Source of the DNA: Brachybacterium sp. P6-10-X1
GTDB lineage: Bacteria; Actinomycetota; Actinomycetes; Actinomycetales; Dermabacteraceae
Length of the DNA stretch: 64,000 nucleotides
Reading direction: 5' to 3'
Assembly (NCBI RefSeq): GCF_001969445.1
Contig: NZ_CP017297.1
Span: 2,604,001 to 2,668,000 of the forward strand
Under the pieces are notes generated by a model. It was not told the DNA's origin. It saw only the letters and a list, made by a program, of their open reading frames with translations, and searched no databases. Position numbers and translations under genes: made by a program. Below, in pieces: positions 9,466-19,976 of the stretch. Positions within the stretch are counted from its first letter, which is position 1. Every line of letters starts with the position of its first letter.

Positions 9466-9512
9466 CCCTGCATCACATGAGCTACTTTACATCGTTGCAG
9501 GGTCCGACACAA
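9466..9512 (-). promoter_or_regulatory. Promoter with flanking inverted repeat, second ABC operon
   Basis: On the minus strand, -35 TTGTGT (plus 9507-9512), a 17-nt spacer and -10 TAAAGT (plus 9484-9489) fit a housekeeping promoter. CCCTGCA (9466-9472) and TGCAGGG (9496-9502) form an inverted repeat around the -10, placed where a repressor would block transcription. Confidence 0.5.
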
Positions 9513-9614
9513 AGATCCGACGCAGCGCTCCGACACCGCGCTCCGACGCACCCCGGCCATGCCCCCGCCGCACCCCTAGAAACAGCACGTGACCTGCGTA
9601 GACGACGACGGCGC

Positions 9615-9642
9615 CCCGGGCACCTCCTGCGAGGTGCCCGGG
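9615..9642 (-). terminator. Terminator of the chvE-mmsA-mmsB operon
   Basis: Perfect 12-bp stem CCCGGGCACCTC / GAGGTGCCCGGG with a 4-nt loop CTGC, about 50 nt beyond the mmsB stop. No T tract follows. Confidence 0.75.
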
Positions 9643-9694
9643 ACGCCGTGCCCCGGGCTCGTCGGCCGCCCGCCTGGTGCGGGTCGGCCGCCGC

Positions 9695-10876
9695 TCAGCT
9701 TCCGGACGTCGAGCGCTTCTTGTTCCAGACATCGAAGGCCACGGCCACCAGCAGCACGACACCGCGCACCACCGACTGCGTGGACTGGTCGATGCCCATG
9801 ATCGACATGCCGTTGGACATCACGGCCATGATCAGACCGCCGATGATCGCGCCGTGCACCTTGCCGATGCCGCCGGTCACCGCCGCACCGCCGATGAAGG
9901 CGGCGGCGATGGCGTCGAGCTCGAACATGTTGCCGGCACCCGGCTGGGCACTGTTGGACCGTGCCGAGTAGACGATGCCCGCGACCGCGGAGAGCAGGCC
10001 CATGTTCACGAACAGCCACATGTTCACCCGGCGCGTCTTGACGCCGGACAGCTGCGCGGCCTGGAGGTTGCCGCCCATCGCGTAGATGTGCCGACCGAAG
10101 ATCGTGCGCTGGCTGATGAACCCGTAGATGAGGATCAGCGCGGCCAGCAGGATCAGCACCACCGGCAGGCCGCGGGAGTGCGCGAGCTGCCAGGCGAAGG
10201 CCATGACCACCACGGCCACGGCGGCGTTCTTCAGCCAGAACAGGAACAGGGCTTCGACCGGCTGCTTGTACTTCAGCTTCGCGAGCCGGCCGCGGTACTG
10301 CTGGATCGCGAAGACGACCACCAGGGCCGCAGCCAGGAACAGGGTGAAGGCGTCGAACCCTCTCCCGCCCAGCAGGCCGTTGAGGAAACCGCCGGAGATG
10401 TACTGGTACTGGGGCGGGAACGGGGAGAGCGAGACGCTCCCCAGCACCTGCAGGGTCATGCCGCGGAAGATGAGCATGCCCGCGAGGGTGACGATGAAGG
10501 CGGGGATGCCGACGTAGGCGACCCAGAAGCCCTGCCACAGCCCCACCAGCACGCCGGTGCCGAGTGCCGCCAGCACGCCGACCCACCAGGGCATCCCCCA
10601 GCTGATCACCACGACCGCGGCGACGCCGCCGGTCAGCGCGACCACCGAGCCCACCGACAGGTCGATGTGCCCGGCCACGATGATCAGCACCATGCCGATC
10701 GCGAGGATCAGGATGTAGGAGTACTGCAGCACCAGGTTGGTGAGGTTGCCCGGGCTCAGCAGCGCACCGCCCGTGAGGATCGTGAACAGCACGACGATGA
10801 ACACGAAAGCGATGTAGATGCCGCTCTGGCGCAGGTTTCGCGTCAGCAGCTCTTTGATGTCAGAAGTTCCGGCCAT
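9695..10876 (-). CDS. mmsB: Multiple-monosaccharide ABC transporter permease MmsB/GguB
   Basis: Membrane subunit of a CUT2-type importer for free sugars (arabinose, xylose, galactose and others in the characterised ChvE-GguAB system). It is 393 residues, highly hydrophobic, with conserved AGHIDLSVGSVVALTGG, GIPAFIVTLAGMLIFRG and a central inserted loop (RLAKLKYKQPVEALF) that distinguishes the GguB subgroup from shorter RbsC-like permeases. C-terminal motif GGAAVTGGIGKVHGAIIGG. It is third in the operon, 7 nt after mmsA. With araB/araD/araA next door and a shared operator type, L-arabinose is the likely main substrate. Confidence 0.93.
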   Translation of the reverse strand: MAGTSDIKELLTRNLRQSGIYIAFVFIVVLFTILTGGALLSPGNLTNLVLQYSYILILAIGMVLIIVAGHIDLSVGSVVALTGGVAAVVVISWGMPWWVGVLAALGTGVLVGLWQGFWVAYVGIPAFIVTLAGMLIFRGMTLQVLGSVSLSPFPPQYQYISGGFLNGLLGGRGFDAFTLFLAAALVVVFAIQQYRGRLAKLKYKQPVEALFLFWLKNAAVAVVVMAFAWQLAHSRGLPVVLILLAALILIYGFISQRTIFGRHIYAMGGNLQAAQLSGVKTRRVNMWLFVNMGLLSAVAGIVYSARSNSAQPGAGNMFELDAIAAAFIGGAAVTGGIGKVHGAIIGGLIMAVMSNGMSIMGIDQSTQSVVRGVVLLVAVAFDVWNKKRSTSGS

Positions 10877-10883
10877 GAGGCGC

Positions 10884-12425
10884 TCACTCCCTCTCCATGG
10901 TCATGAGCTCCATGAGGCGCTCCTGCGTGGCGTCCTGCGAGGTCACCTCACCGGTGATCCGCCCCGCGGACAGTGTGTAGATGCGATCGGCCAGTCCCAT
11001 CACCTCGGGCAGCTCCGAGGAGATGACGATGATGGCCTTGCCCGCCTCGGCGAGCTCGTTGATGATCGTGTAGATCTCGAACTTGGCGCCGACGTCGACG
11101 CCGCGGGTGGGCTCGTCGAGGATCAGCAGGTCCGGCTCGGTGAACAGCCACTTGCTGAGCACCACCTTCTGCTGATTGCCGCCGGAGAGCTTGCCGACCT
11201 GCGCCATGACGCTGGGCGCCTTGATGTTCAGCGAGGAGCGGAAGCGCTCGGCGACCGCGATCTCCTCGTTCTGATTGATCCAGCCCCCGCTGGTGACCTT
11301 CGTCAGCCCGGCCGCGGTGACGTTGGTGCGGATGTCCTGGATCAGGTTCAGCCCGAACTGCTTGCGGTCCTCGGAGACGTAGGCGATGCCGGCGGCGATG
11401 GCGTCGGCGACGGTGCGCAGCCGCACCGGGCGGCCGTGCACCGAGACGGAGCCGGAGATGTCCTGGCCGTAGGACTCGCCGAACACGCTCATGGCGAGCT
11501 CGGTGCGGCCGGCGCCCATCAGCCCGGCGATGCCGACCACCTCGCCGGCGCGGACGTTCAGCGCTGCCCCGTCGACGACGGTGCGGCCCGGTTGCGTGGG
11601 GTGACCGACGTGCCAGTCCTCGATCCGCAGGATCTCCTCCCCGATCTCGGCACGGCGCTCCGGGTAGAGGTTGTCGATGTCGCGTCCGACCATGCCCTTG
11701 ATCAGACGTGGGACGAGGCCGGAGCGCTCGCCCTCGGGCACGTGCATGTCGATGGTCTCGATGGTCGTGCCGTCGCGGATGACGGTCGTGGCATCGGCGA
11801 CCGAGGCGATCTCCCCCAGCTTGTGGGAGATGATGATGCAGGTGACGCCCTCGTCGCGCAGGCCGCGGATGAGGCCCAGCAGGTGCTCGGAGTCGTCGTC
11901 GTTCAGCGCGGCGGTGGGCTCGTCGAGGATCAGCAGGCGCACGTTCTTCGAGAGCGCCTTGGCGATCTCGACGAGCTGTTGCTTGCCCACGCCCAACTGG
12001 CCGACGGGCGTCACCGACTTCTCGGTCAGCCCCACGCGCTGAAGCAGCTCGGCGGCCCGGGCGTTGGTCTCGTGCCAGCTGATCACGCCGCCCCGGGACT
12101 GCTCGTTGCCGAGGAAGATGTTCTCGGCGATGGAGAGGTGGGGCACCAGGGCGAGCTCCTGGTGGATGATCACGATGCCTTCGGCCTCGGAGTCGTTGAT
12201 GGTCGAGAAGCGGACGGGGTGGCCGCGGAAACGGATCTCGCCCTCGTAGGAGCCGGCCGGCTCGACGCCGGAGAGCACCTTCATGAGCGTGGACTTGCCG
12301 GCGCCGTTCTCGCCGCAGATGGCATGGATCTCCCCGTCGTCGACCGTCAAGGACACGTCGTCGAGCGCGGTGACCCCGGGGAACCGCTTGGTGATGGAGC
12401 GCATCTCGAGGATGTGTTCGGTCAC
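10884..12425 (-). CDS. mmsA: Multiple-monosaccharide ABC transporter ATPase MmsA/GguA
   Basis: Drives import through MmsB. It is a tandem ATPase of 513 residues. Domain 1 has Walker A GENGAGKST (about residues 36-44), a degenerate signature QLGVGKQQL and Walker B LLILDEPTAAL. Domain 2 has a degenerate Walker A GLMGAGRTE, full signature LSGGNQQKV and LLILDEPTRGVDVGAK. This asymmetry is the norm for CUT2 ATPases. Start GTG 12425 has the strong SD GAAGGAGGG. The symbol mmsA is also used for an unrelated dehydrogenase. Confidence 0.95.
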   Translation of the reverse strand: MTEHILEMRSITKRFPGVTALDDVSLTVDDGEIHAICGENGAGKSTLMKVLSGVEPAGSYEGEIRFRGHPVRFSTINDSEAEGIVIIHQELALVPHLSIAENIFLGNEQSRGGVISWHETNARAAELLQRVGLTEKSVTPVGQLGVGKQQLVEIAKALSKNVRLLILDEPTAALNDDDSEHLLGLIRGLRDEGVTCIIISHKLGEIASVADATTVIRDGTTIETIDMHVPEGERSGLVPRLIKGMVGRDIDNLYPERRAEIGEEILRIEDWHVGHPTQPGRTVVDGAALNVRAGEVVGIAGLMGAGRTELAMSVFGESYGQDISGSVSVHGRPVRLRTVADAIAAGIAYVSEDRKQFGLNLIQDIRTNVTAAGLTKVTSGGWINQNEEIAVAERFRSSLNIKAPSVMAQVGKLSGGNQQKVVLSKWLFTEPDLLILDEPTRGVDVGAKFEIYTIINELAEAGKAIIVISSELPEVMGLADRIYTLSAGRITGEVTSQDATQERLMELMTMERE

Positions 12426-12501
12426 GGGACCCTCCTTCGGGCAGGGAGGCCCCGGCGCGCGCGGTCGCGCCGCCGGGACCTCGTCGGATACGGGATGCGG
12501 T

Positions 12502-13653
12502 TCAGAGCTGCCCGGACTCGACCTGCTCCTCGGTGTAGTACCCGGACTCGACGAGGATCTCCTCGTAGTTGCTCTCCAGGACCATCTGCACCGGGAGCAG
12601 GTACGACGGCACGACCTTCACGCCGTTGTCGTAGGTCTCGGTGTCGTTGGCCTCGGGATCCTCGCCCTTCAGCATGGACTCACAGGCGACGATGGCCCGC
12701 TCGGCGAGTTCCCGGGTGTCCTTGAAGATCGTCGAGTGCTGGACGCCGTCGGCGATCAGCTTGATCGACGCGATCTCGGCATCCTGGCCGGTCACGATCG
12801 GCAGCCCCTCCTCGATCGTCGGTCCGCGGCCCGTGTTCTGCAGGGCGTTGATGATGCCGCGCGAGAGCGGATCCGCCGGAGCCAGCACACCGGACAGCTC
12901 CTCGCCGCTGTTGTAGTAGGTGGTCAGCAGGGTCTCCATGCGCTTCTGCGCGGTCTCCTGCTCCCAGCGCTGGGTGGCGGCCTGCTCGATGTCGGTCTGC
13001 TTCGAGGGAACGACGAGGGTGCCGTCGTCCAAGTACGGCTGGAGGGTGTCGATCGCGCCCTTCCAGAACAGGTGGGCGTTGTTGTCGTCCAGCGAGCCGG
13101 CGAACAGCTCCACGTTCAGCGGTCCCTCGGGGGCGTCGTCGGCCGGCTCGAACTCCTCGTCCAGCAGGCCGAGCCCGAACATCAGGGCGTTGGCCTGGCT
13201 CACACCCACCTTGTAGTTGTCGAAGGTGACGTAGAAGTCGACGTTCTCGCTGTCGGTGAGCAGCCGGTCGTAGGCGACCACCGGGATGCCCTGCGAGGCG
13301 GCGTTGTCCAGCTGCGCCGAGAGGGACGCCCCGTCGATCGAGGCGATCAGCAGGGCGGCCACGCCGCTGTTGATCATCTGGTCGATCTGCTGCTGCTGGG
13401 TGGGGATGTCGTCCTGGGCGTACTGCATGTCGACCTTGTAGCCCTTGTCCTCCAGGCCCTTCTTGATGTTGGCGCCGTCGGCCACCCACCGCTCGTAGGT
13501 CTCGGTGGGCATCGCGACGCCGACGGTCTGGTCGCTGGGCGCGGCATCGGGGTCGGGCCCGCCCGATCCGGCTCCCTCGCCACCGCAGGCCGCCAGCCCC
13601 AGGGCAGCCGCAGCGACCGAGGTCCCGATCAGGAAGTTTCTCCGGTTGTGCAT
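12502..13653 (-). CDS. chvE: Multiple-monosaccharide binding lipoprotein ChvE
   Basis: Periplasmic-binding-protein-like type I lipoprotein that delivers free sugars to MmsAB. It is 383 residues. The N-terminus MHNRRNFLIGTSVAAAALG runs to lipobox LAAC, followed by an acidic linker. The mature part begins TVGVAMPTETYERWVADG and shows the ChvE-type segments INSGVAALLIASIDG, IPVVAYDRLL and LPIVTGQDAE. ATG 13653 has SD AAGGAGA; an open stretch upstream is rejected for lack of a signal at its start. It is the first gene of the operon, with an AraR-type operator overlapping its promoter. Confidence 0.95.
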   Translation of the reverse strand: MHNRRNFLIGTSVAAAALGLAACGGEGAGSGGPDPDAAPSDQTVGVAMPTETYERWVADGANIKKGLEDKGYKVDMQYAQDDIPTQQQQIDQMINSGVAALLIASIDGASLSAQLDNAASQGIPVVAYDRLLTDSENVDFYVTFDNYKVGVSQANALMFGLGLLDEEFEPADDAPEGPLNVELFAGSLDDNNAHLFWKGAIDTLQPYLDDGTLVVPSKQTDIEQAATQRWEQETAQKRMETLLTTYYNSGEELSGVLAPADPLSRGIINALQNTGRGPTIEEGLPIVTGQDAEIASIKLIADGVQHSTIFKDTRELAERAIVACESMLKGEDPEANDTETYDNGVKVVPSYLLPVQMVLESNYEEILVESGYYTEEQVESGQL

Positions 13654-13847
13654 GGTGTCTCCTTGTCGAAATCGCCATCCGCCGCCTGGCAGGAGTGATT
13701 CCCTCCTGCGCTGCGCACTGAGCCCTGACGCCGGGAGCAGCAGCTTCGCCGCCCGAGGTGCCGGTGGTGCGTCGGCGAGGGTGTCCGGGTCGGGGGTAGA
13801 CCCGTTCCCGGTGGTCCGCACGCCGCCGGTGGCGTGGGGCACATCGA

Positions 13848-13878
13848 ATGATAACGTTCACATTCAGTCAGATGTCAA
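13848..13878 (-). promoter_or_regulatory. chvE promoter with LacI-type operator
   Basis: Minus-strand -35 TTGACA (plus 13873-13878) and -10 TTATCA/TATCAT (about 13848-13854) enclose TGATAACGTTCACA (13849-13862), a TGNNAACGTTNNCA palindrome matching the sites upstream of araB (15206-15219) and araA (20094-20107). The operator covers the -10, consistent with repression. Confidence 0.75.
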
Positions 13879-14015
13879 CGGGAGCGCGTTCGTCGCGGGT
13901 CACAAGTCAGCAACGACTTACCACTGGTCAATTAGGAAGGACGGCGCGACCTGCTGTAAAACGGTTGCCCTGGTCAGGCCCACAACTCGCGGATCATGCG
14001 CCCGCGCGGCCAGCC

Positions 14016-14067
14016 GCTCTCGACAGGAGCTCTCGACAGGAGCTCTCGGCCGGCGCTCTCGACAGGA
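14016..14067. repeat. Four 13-bp repeats ending in the regulator's SD
   Basis: GCTCTCGACAGGA at 14016, 14029 and 14055, with the diverged copy GCTCTCGGCCGGC at 14042. Three copies carry an AGGA core; the last one forms the SD of the LacI gene starting at 14078. Confidence 0.85.
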
Positions 14068-14077
14068 AGGAGCAGGC

Positions 14078-15103
14078 ATGGATGGCACCCCCCGCCGCCC
14101 CTCCATGGCCGACGTCGCCGCACGCGCCGGGGTCTCGTACCAGACGGTCTCCCGGGTGCTCAACGAGCCGCAGATCGTGCGGCCGACGACCCGCGATCGA
14201 GTGCTCGAGTCGATCTCGGCGCTCGGGTACACCCGCAATCGCGCCGCCCGCGCCCTGAAGACCACCCGGTCCTCCCTGATCGGGATGCTCACGGACGGCT
14301 CTTCGCTGTTCGGGCCGGCGGAGACGACGACCGCGATCGAGTCCGCCGCCCGGGAGGCCGGGTACTCCGTGCTGCTGACCACGGTCGGCGCGCGCGAGGA
14401 CGGCGATCGCGAGATCGGCTCCGAGCTGCTGGGCTCGGGGGCCGACGGGATCCTCGTGGTCGCGGCTCACGAGGGCATGGTCCCCGCCGTGGCCACCGCC
14501 GCCCGCTCCACCCCGGTCGTCGCCGTCTCGGCGCAGGCGCCCGAGGTCGCGGGGGTCGAGGTGGTCGGCGTGGATCAGCAGCTCGGGGCGCGGCTGGTGG
14601 TCGAACATCTGGCGCGCACGGGCGCCCGGTCGGTGGTCCACCTCAGCGGCCCGCAGGACTGGTTCGACGCCCGCGCCCGGCTGGACGGCTTCCGGTCGGT
14701 CGCGCGGGAGCTCGGGCTCGAGGCCTCCGTCGTGGGCCCGGGGGACTGGAATCCGCGCTCCGGCTACGAGCTGACGACCTCGCTGGCGGCCGAGGGCAGC
14801 CTTCCTGATGCGATCTTCGCGGCGAACGACATGATGGCGATCGGGGTGCTGCACGCCCTGCACCAGCGCGGGCTGCGGGTGCCCGAGGACGTCGCCGTGG
14901 TCGGCTTCGACAACACGGTCGGCGCGGAGTTCCTCGTCCCCTCGCTGACCACGGTCTCCCAACCGTTCGCCGAGCTGGGACGCCTCGCTCTCGAGCGCCT
15001 GCTGTGCCTGCTGGAGGGGCGCGAGGTCCCCGCGAGCACCCCGCGCACCCTGCCGCCGCGCCTGGTGGTGCGCCGCTCCACTCGCCCCGAACGCTCGCAC
15101 TGA
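14078..15103 (+). CDS. araR: LacI-family regulator, probable arabinose repressor
   Basis: DNA-binding repressor of 341 residues. The N-terminal helix-turn-helix is SMADVAARAGVSYQTVSRVL (about 9-28) with hinge RNRAARALKT, followed by a periplasmic-binding-like effector domain (FAANDMMAIGVLHAL, VAVVGFDN). ATG 14078 has SD GGAAGGAG. It is divergent from chvE-mmsAB and directly upstream of araB. The three AACGTT-centred operators in the neighbourhood are most simply its targets, making it functionally equivalent to the LacI-type AraR known in corynebacteria. The symbol rests on this context, not on tested binding. Confidence 0.85.
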   Translation: MDGTPRRPSMADVAARAGVSYQTVSRVLNEPQIVRPTTRDRVLESISALGYTRNRAARALKTTRSSLIGMLTDGSSLFGPAETTTAIESAAREAGYSVLLTTVGAREDGDREIGSELLGSGADGILVVAAHEGMVPAVATAARSTPVVAVSAQAPEVAGVEVVGVDQQLGARLVVEHLARTGARSVVHLSGPQDWFDARARLDGFRSVARELGLEASVVGPGDWNPRSGYELTTSLAAEGSLPDAIFAANDMMAIGVLHALHQRGLRVPEDVAVVGFDNTVGAEFLVPSLTTVSQPFAELGRLALERLLCLLEGREVPASTPRTLPPRLVVRRSTRPERSH

Positions 15104-15205
15104 CCGCGTCCGCGCCGCGGATCACCCTCAGACGTCCGCGCCCCGTCCTGATCCGGCGTCACCCCCGCTGCCCGGGCCGACGCCGGCGCCCGCCCCTCAC
15201 CGGGA

Positions 15206-15249
15206 TGTGAACGTTGACATAGTCCTTCCCGGGCTGGTCTCATAGCGCC
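15206..15249 (+). promoter_or_regulatory. araB promoter with LacI-type operator, probably leaderless
   Basis: Operator TGTGAACGTTGACA (15206-15219) contains the -35 TTGACA (15214-15219). An 18-nt spacer leads to TCTCAT (15238-15243), which would place the transcript start about at the ATG (15250). No SD precedes that ATG. Confidence 0.6.
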
Positions 15250-16929
15250 ATGATGCACGATGCCGTGTCCGCACCGGACCACACTCCCGTCGATCCTGCC
15301 GCCGTCCTGCGCGAAGGGCGCGCTCACCTCGGGATCGAACTGGGCTCGACCCGGATCAAGGCGGCTCTCGTCGACGATACCGGCACCGTGCTCGGCACCG
15401 GCTCGCATGCCTGGGAGAACGAACTCGTCGAGGAGAACTGGACCTATTCGCTCGAGGAGGCCTGGGACGGGATCCGCGACTGCTACGCCGACCTCGTGCG
15501 GGACGTGCGCGAGCGCCACGGGGTGGAGCTGACGCACTTGGCGAGCATCGGCATCTCCGCGATGATGCACGGCTACCTCGCCCTCGACGCCGACGGCGAA
15601 CTGCTGACCCCCTTCCGCACCTGGCGCAATACCTACACGGCCGATGCAGCGGCCCTGCTGAGCCGCACCTTCGCGCTGAACATCCCGCTGCGCTGGAGCG
15701 TCTCGCACCTGATGCATGCGATCCTCGGCGGGGAGGAGCACGTGCAGAGGATCGACGCCCTGACCACCTTGGCCGGCTCCGTGCACCAGCGCCTGACCGG
15801 GCGCCGGGTGCTGGGGGTGGGCGACGCCAGCGGGATGTTCCCGATCGCCGCCTCGGGCACGGACTACGACCCCGCGCTGCTCGAGCGCTTCGCGGCCCTC
15901 GACGAGGTCGCGGGCATGCCCTGGTCCCTGCCGCAGATCCTGCCCGAGGTGCTCACCGCCGGACAGGACGCCGGCTCCCTGACCGCAGAGGGCGCCGCCC
16001 TGCTGGACCCCACCGGAGCCCTGCAGCCCGGCGCCGTGGCCGCGCCGCCCGAGGGGGACGCCGGCACCGGGATGGTCGCCACCCAGGCCGTGGACCCGCG
16101 CACGGGCAACGTCTCGGCGGGCACCAGCGCTTTCGCGATGGTGGTCCTGGAGGGCCCGCTGTCCGGGCCGCGGGAGGAGATCGACCTGGTCACCACGCCG
16201 GCCGGTGATCCGGTGGCGATGATCCACACCAACAACTGCACCACCGACCTCGACGCCTGGCTCGCTCTCTTCTCCCGCTTCGCCGAGCTCATCGGCCATC
16301 CCGTCGGCCCCGAGGAGCTCTACGGAGCCCTGTTCGGGGCGGGAGCCGCGGGCGAGGTGGACGCCGGCGGGGTGCTGTCCTACAACTACGTCTCCGGGGA
16401 GCACCAGACGGGCGTGCCCTCCGGCCGCCCCCTGCTGGTGCGCGAGCAGGAGGCCCGCTTCACCCTCGAGAACTTCATGCGCTCCCAGCTGTACGGCGCC
16501 TTCGGAGCGCTCGCGGTGGGCATGGAGGCTCTGCTGGAGGACGAAGGGGTCCAGCTCGACGTCATGTACGCCCACGGCGGCATCTTCCGCACGCAGGGCG
16601 TCGCCCAGCAGGTGCTGGCCGACGCCCTGGCCACGCCCGTCGCCGTCGGCGAGTCCGCGGGCGAGGGCGGGGCCTGGGGCATGGCACTGCTGGCCGCCTT
16701 CACCGCGCGGCAGCAGGCAGGGTCGGACCGGAGCGCCGGGTCACACCGGGACGACGGGGCACCGGCCGCGGAATCGCTCAGTGATTTCCTCGCCCAGCAG
16801 GTCTTCGCCTCCCAGGAGCTGGGCACGCTCCAGCCCGAGGAGTCCGGCATGACCGGTCACGCGTCGTGGCTGGAGGGATACCGCACGGGCCTGCAGGTCG
16901 AGCGCCTGGCCGGTGAGGTCCTGGGCTGA
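15250..16929 (+). CDS. araB: L-ribulokinase, FGGY family
   Basis: Phosphorylates L-ribulose to L-ribulose 5-phosphate. It is 559 residues, with the FGGY fold visible in the N-terminal phosphate loop HLGIELGSTRIKAALVDD, ISAMMHGYLAL, the glycine-rich GNVSAGTSAFAMV, and the C-terminal adenosine motif VMYAHGGIFRTQGVAQQV followed by GESAGEGGAWGMAL. This is the divergent actinobacterial ribulokinase type, sometimes annotated as xylulokinase. Ribulokinase is preferred because araD follows and araA is nearby. Starts ATG 15250 or ATG 15253, both without SD. Confidence 0.88.
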   Translation: MMHDAVSAPDHTPVDPAAVLREGRAHLGIELGSTRIKAALVDDTGTVLGTGSHAWENELVEENWTYSLEEAWDGIRDCYADLVRDVRERHGVELTHLASIGISAMMHGYLALDADGELLTPFRTWRNTYTADAAALLSRTFALNIPLRWSVSHLMHAILGGEEHVQRIDALTTLAGSVHQRLTGRRVLGVGDASGMFPIAASGTDYDPALLERFAALDEVAGMPWSLPQILPEVLTAGQDAGSLTAEGAALLDPTGALQPGAVAAPPEGDAGTGMVATQAVDPRTGNVSAGTSAFAMVVLEGPLSGPREEIDLVTTPAGDPVAMIHTNNCTTDLDAWLALFSRFAELIGHPVGPEELYGALFGAGAAGEVDAGGVLSYNYVSGEHQTGVPSGRPLLVREQEARFTLENFMRSQLYGAFGALAVGMEALLEDEGVQLDVMYAHGGIFRTQGVAQQVLADALATPVAVGESAGEGGAWGMALLAAFTARQQAGSDRSAGSHRDDGAPAAESLSDFLAQQVFASQELGTLQPEESGMTGHASWLEGYRTGLQVERLAGEVLG

Positions 16930-16953
16930 GACCAGCCCTCCCCGCGCATCCGT

Positions 16954-16964
16954 CCCCCCCCCCC
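16954..16964. repeat. C11 homopolymer between araB and araD
   Basis: Eleven consecutive C residues in the 70-bp araB-araD gap. Together with the C10 tract 25 bp downstream it is the longest mononucleotide run I saw in the window. Confidence 0.9.
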
Positions 16965-16983
16965 GTCCGCGACCGGCCTGATC

Positions 16984-16999
16984 CAGGAGCCCCCCCCCC
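16984..16999 (+). promoter_or_regulatory. araD SD separated from ATG by a C10 tract
   Basis: SD CAGGAG (16984-16989) is followed by ten C residues (16990-16999) and then the ATG at 17000. The whole SD-start spacer is the homopolymer, so a gain or loss of C would change the spacing. Confidence 0.85.
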
Positions 17000-17731
17000 A
17001 TGACCATCGACCTCACCCAGCTGCCCGACGAGGTGCAGGAGGCCGTCGCCGCCACCCGCGAGCGCGTCGCCGCCCTGCACGCCGAACTGCCCCGCAACCA
17101 GCTGGTGGTGTGGACCGCCGGGAACGTCTCCGAGAGGGTCAGCCTGCCAGAGGGTTCCGACGTCCCCGGCCTGCTGGTCATCAAGCCCTCCGGCGTCTCC
17201 TACGACGAGCTGTCGGCCCAGAACATGGTGGTGTGCACGCTGGACGGACAGAAGATCGTCGACGGCACCCCCGATGCGCTCGTGCCGTCCTCGGACACCG
17301 CCGCCCACGCCTACGTGTACGAGCACATGGCGGAGGTGGGTGGCGTGGTGCACACCCACTCGACCTACGCGACCGCATGGGCCGCGCGCGGCGAGGCGAT
17401 CCCCTGCGTGCTGACGATGATGGGAGACGAGTTCGGCGGCCCGATCCCCGTCGGCCCCTTCGCGATCATCGGCGACGACTCCATCGGACGCGGCATCGTC
17501 GAGACCCTGTCCGGCCACCGCAGCCCCGCGGTGCTGATGCAGAACCACGGCCCGTTCACGATCGGCTCCGACGCCCGCGCGGCGGTGAAGGCCGCCGTGA
17601 TGGTCGAGGAGGTCGCGCGCACGGTGCACGTCTCCCGTCAGCTCGGCGAGCCGCTGCCGATCCCGCAGCAGTCGGTCGACTCCCTGTACGACCGGTACCA
17701 GAACGTCTACGGCCAGCAGGCGACCGGCTGA
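17000..17731 (+). CDS. araD: L-ribulose-5-phosphate 4-epimerase
   Basis: Converts L-ribulose 5-phosphate to D-xylulose 5-phosphate, feeding the pentose phosphate pathway. Class II aldolase/epimerase fold, 243 residues, close to the family's 230. Motifs: WTAGNVSERV, IKPSGVSYDEL, the substrate loop SSDTAAHAYVY, zinc ligands in VVHTHSTYATAWA, and the later metal histidine in LMQNHGPFTIG. It sits 70 nt after araB and is probably co-transcribed. Confidence 0.95.
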   Translation: MTIDLTQLPDEVQEAVAATRERVAALHAELPRNQLVVWTAGNVSERVSLPEGSDVPGLLVIKPSGVSYDELSAQNMVVCTLDGQKIVDGTPDALVPSSDTAAHAYVYEHMAEVGGVVHTHSTYATAWAARGEAIPCVLTMMGDEFGGPIPVGPFAIIGDDSIGRGIVETLSGHRSPAVLMQNHGPFTIGSDARAAVKAAVMVEEVARTVHVSRQLGEPLPIPQQSVDSLYDRYQNVYGQQATG

Positions 17732-17772
17732 CGCCCCGAGAGGCCGCGAGCGCAACGGTCAGCGTCGCCGCC

Positions 17773-17795
17773 CGGTACGGTCGCCTCCCGTACCG
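17773..17795 (+). terminator. Terminator after araD
   Basis: Inverted repeat CGGTACGG / CCGTACCG with a 7-nt loop, 42 nt after the araD stop. Confidence 0.5.
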
Positions 17796-17956
17796 CGGCC
17801 CTCCCGGCTCGGCGCCCCGCCTCGCGGCGCACCGCGCCTGTGTGAGCTTCGTGACGATTGTCCACCCATGACCTGCGGGTTCGGGACTCCTGGTAGCACC
17901 GGCACACGGACATCGGTTGAAGGAACGCTGAGAACTGACCACAGTAGGGGCCGACT

Positions 17957-19927
<1,971 letters not shown>

Positions 19928-19976
19928 CCTCGACCGTCGCTCGGGCCACGGCCCGGACGATGCAGCACGGTTCGTG

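Larger units (their letters stand above)
9263..9694. other. 432-bp gap: promoter and long leader of the second ABC operon, terminator of the chvE operon
   Basis: No coding gene is supported. The minus-strand promoter at 9484-9512 implies a leader of roughly 215 nt before the binding-protein start at 9262, unusually long for this window. 9513-9600 has short GCTCCGAC-type repeats. The hairpin at 9615-9642 ends the next operon to the right. Confidence 0.5.
13654..14077. other. 424-bp divergent regulatory region chvE / LacI regulator
   Basis: Holds the chvE promoter and operator (13848-13878), a weak plus-strand -10 candidate TAAAAC at 13957-13962 next to an AACGGTT core, and four 13-bp repeats ending in the SD of the regulator (14016-14067). 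No gene is supported. Confidence 0.6.

Noticed and set aside
9302..9480. Small gene upstream of the second sugar-binding protein
   Set aside because: Short frames exist on both strands but none has an SD plus a plausible protein; the region is better explained as leader.
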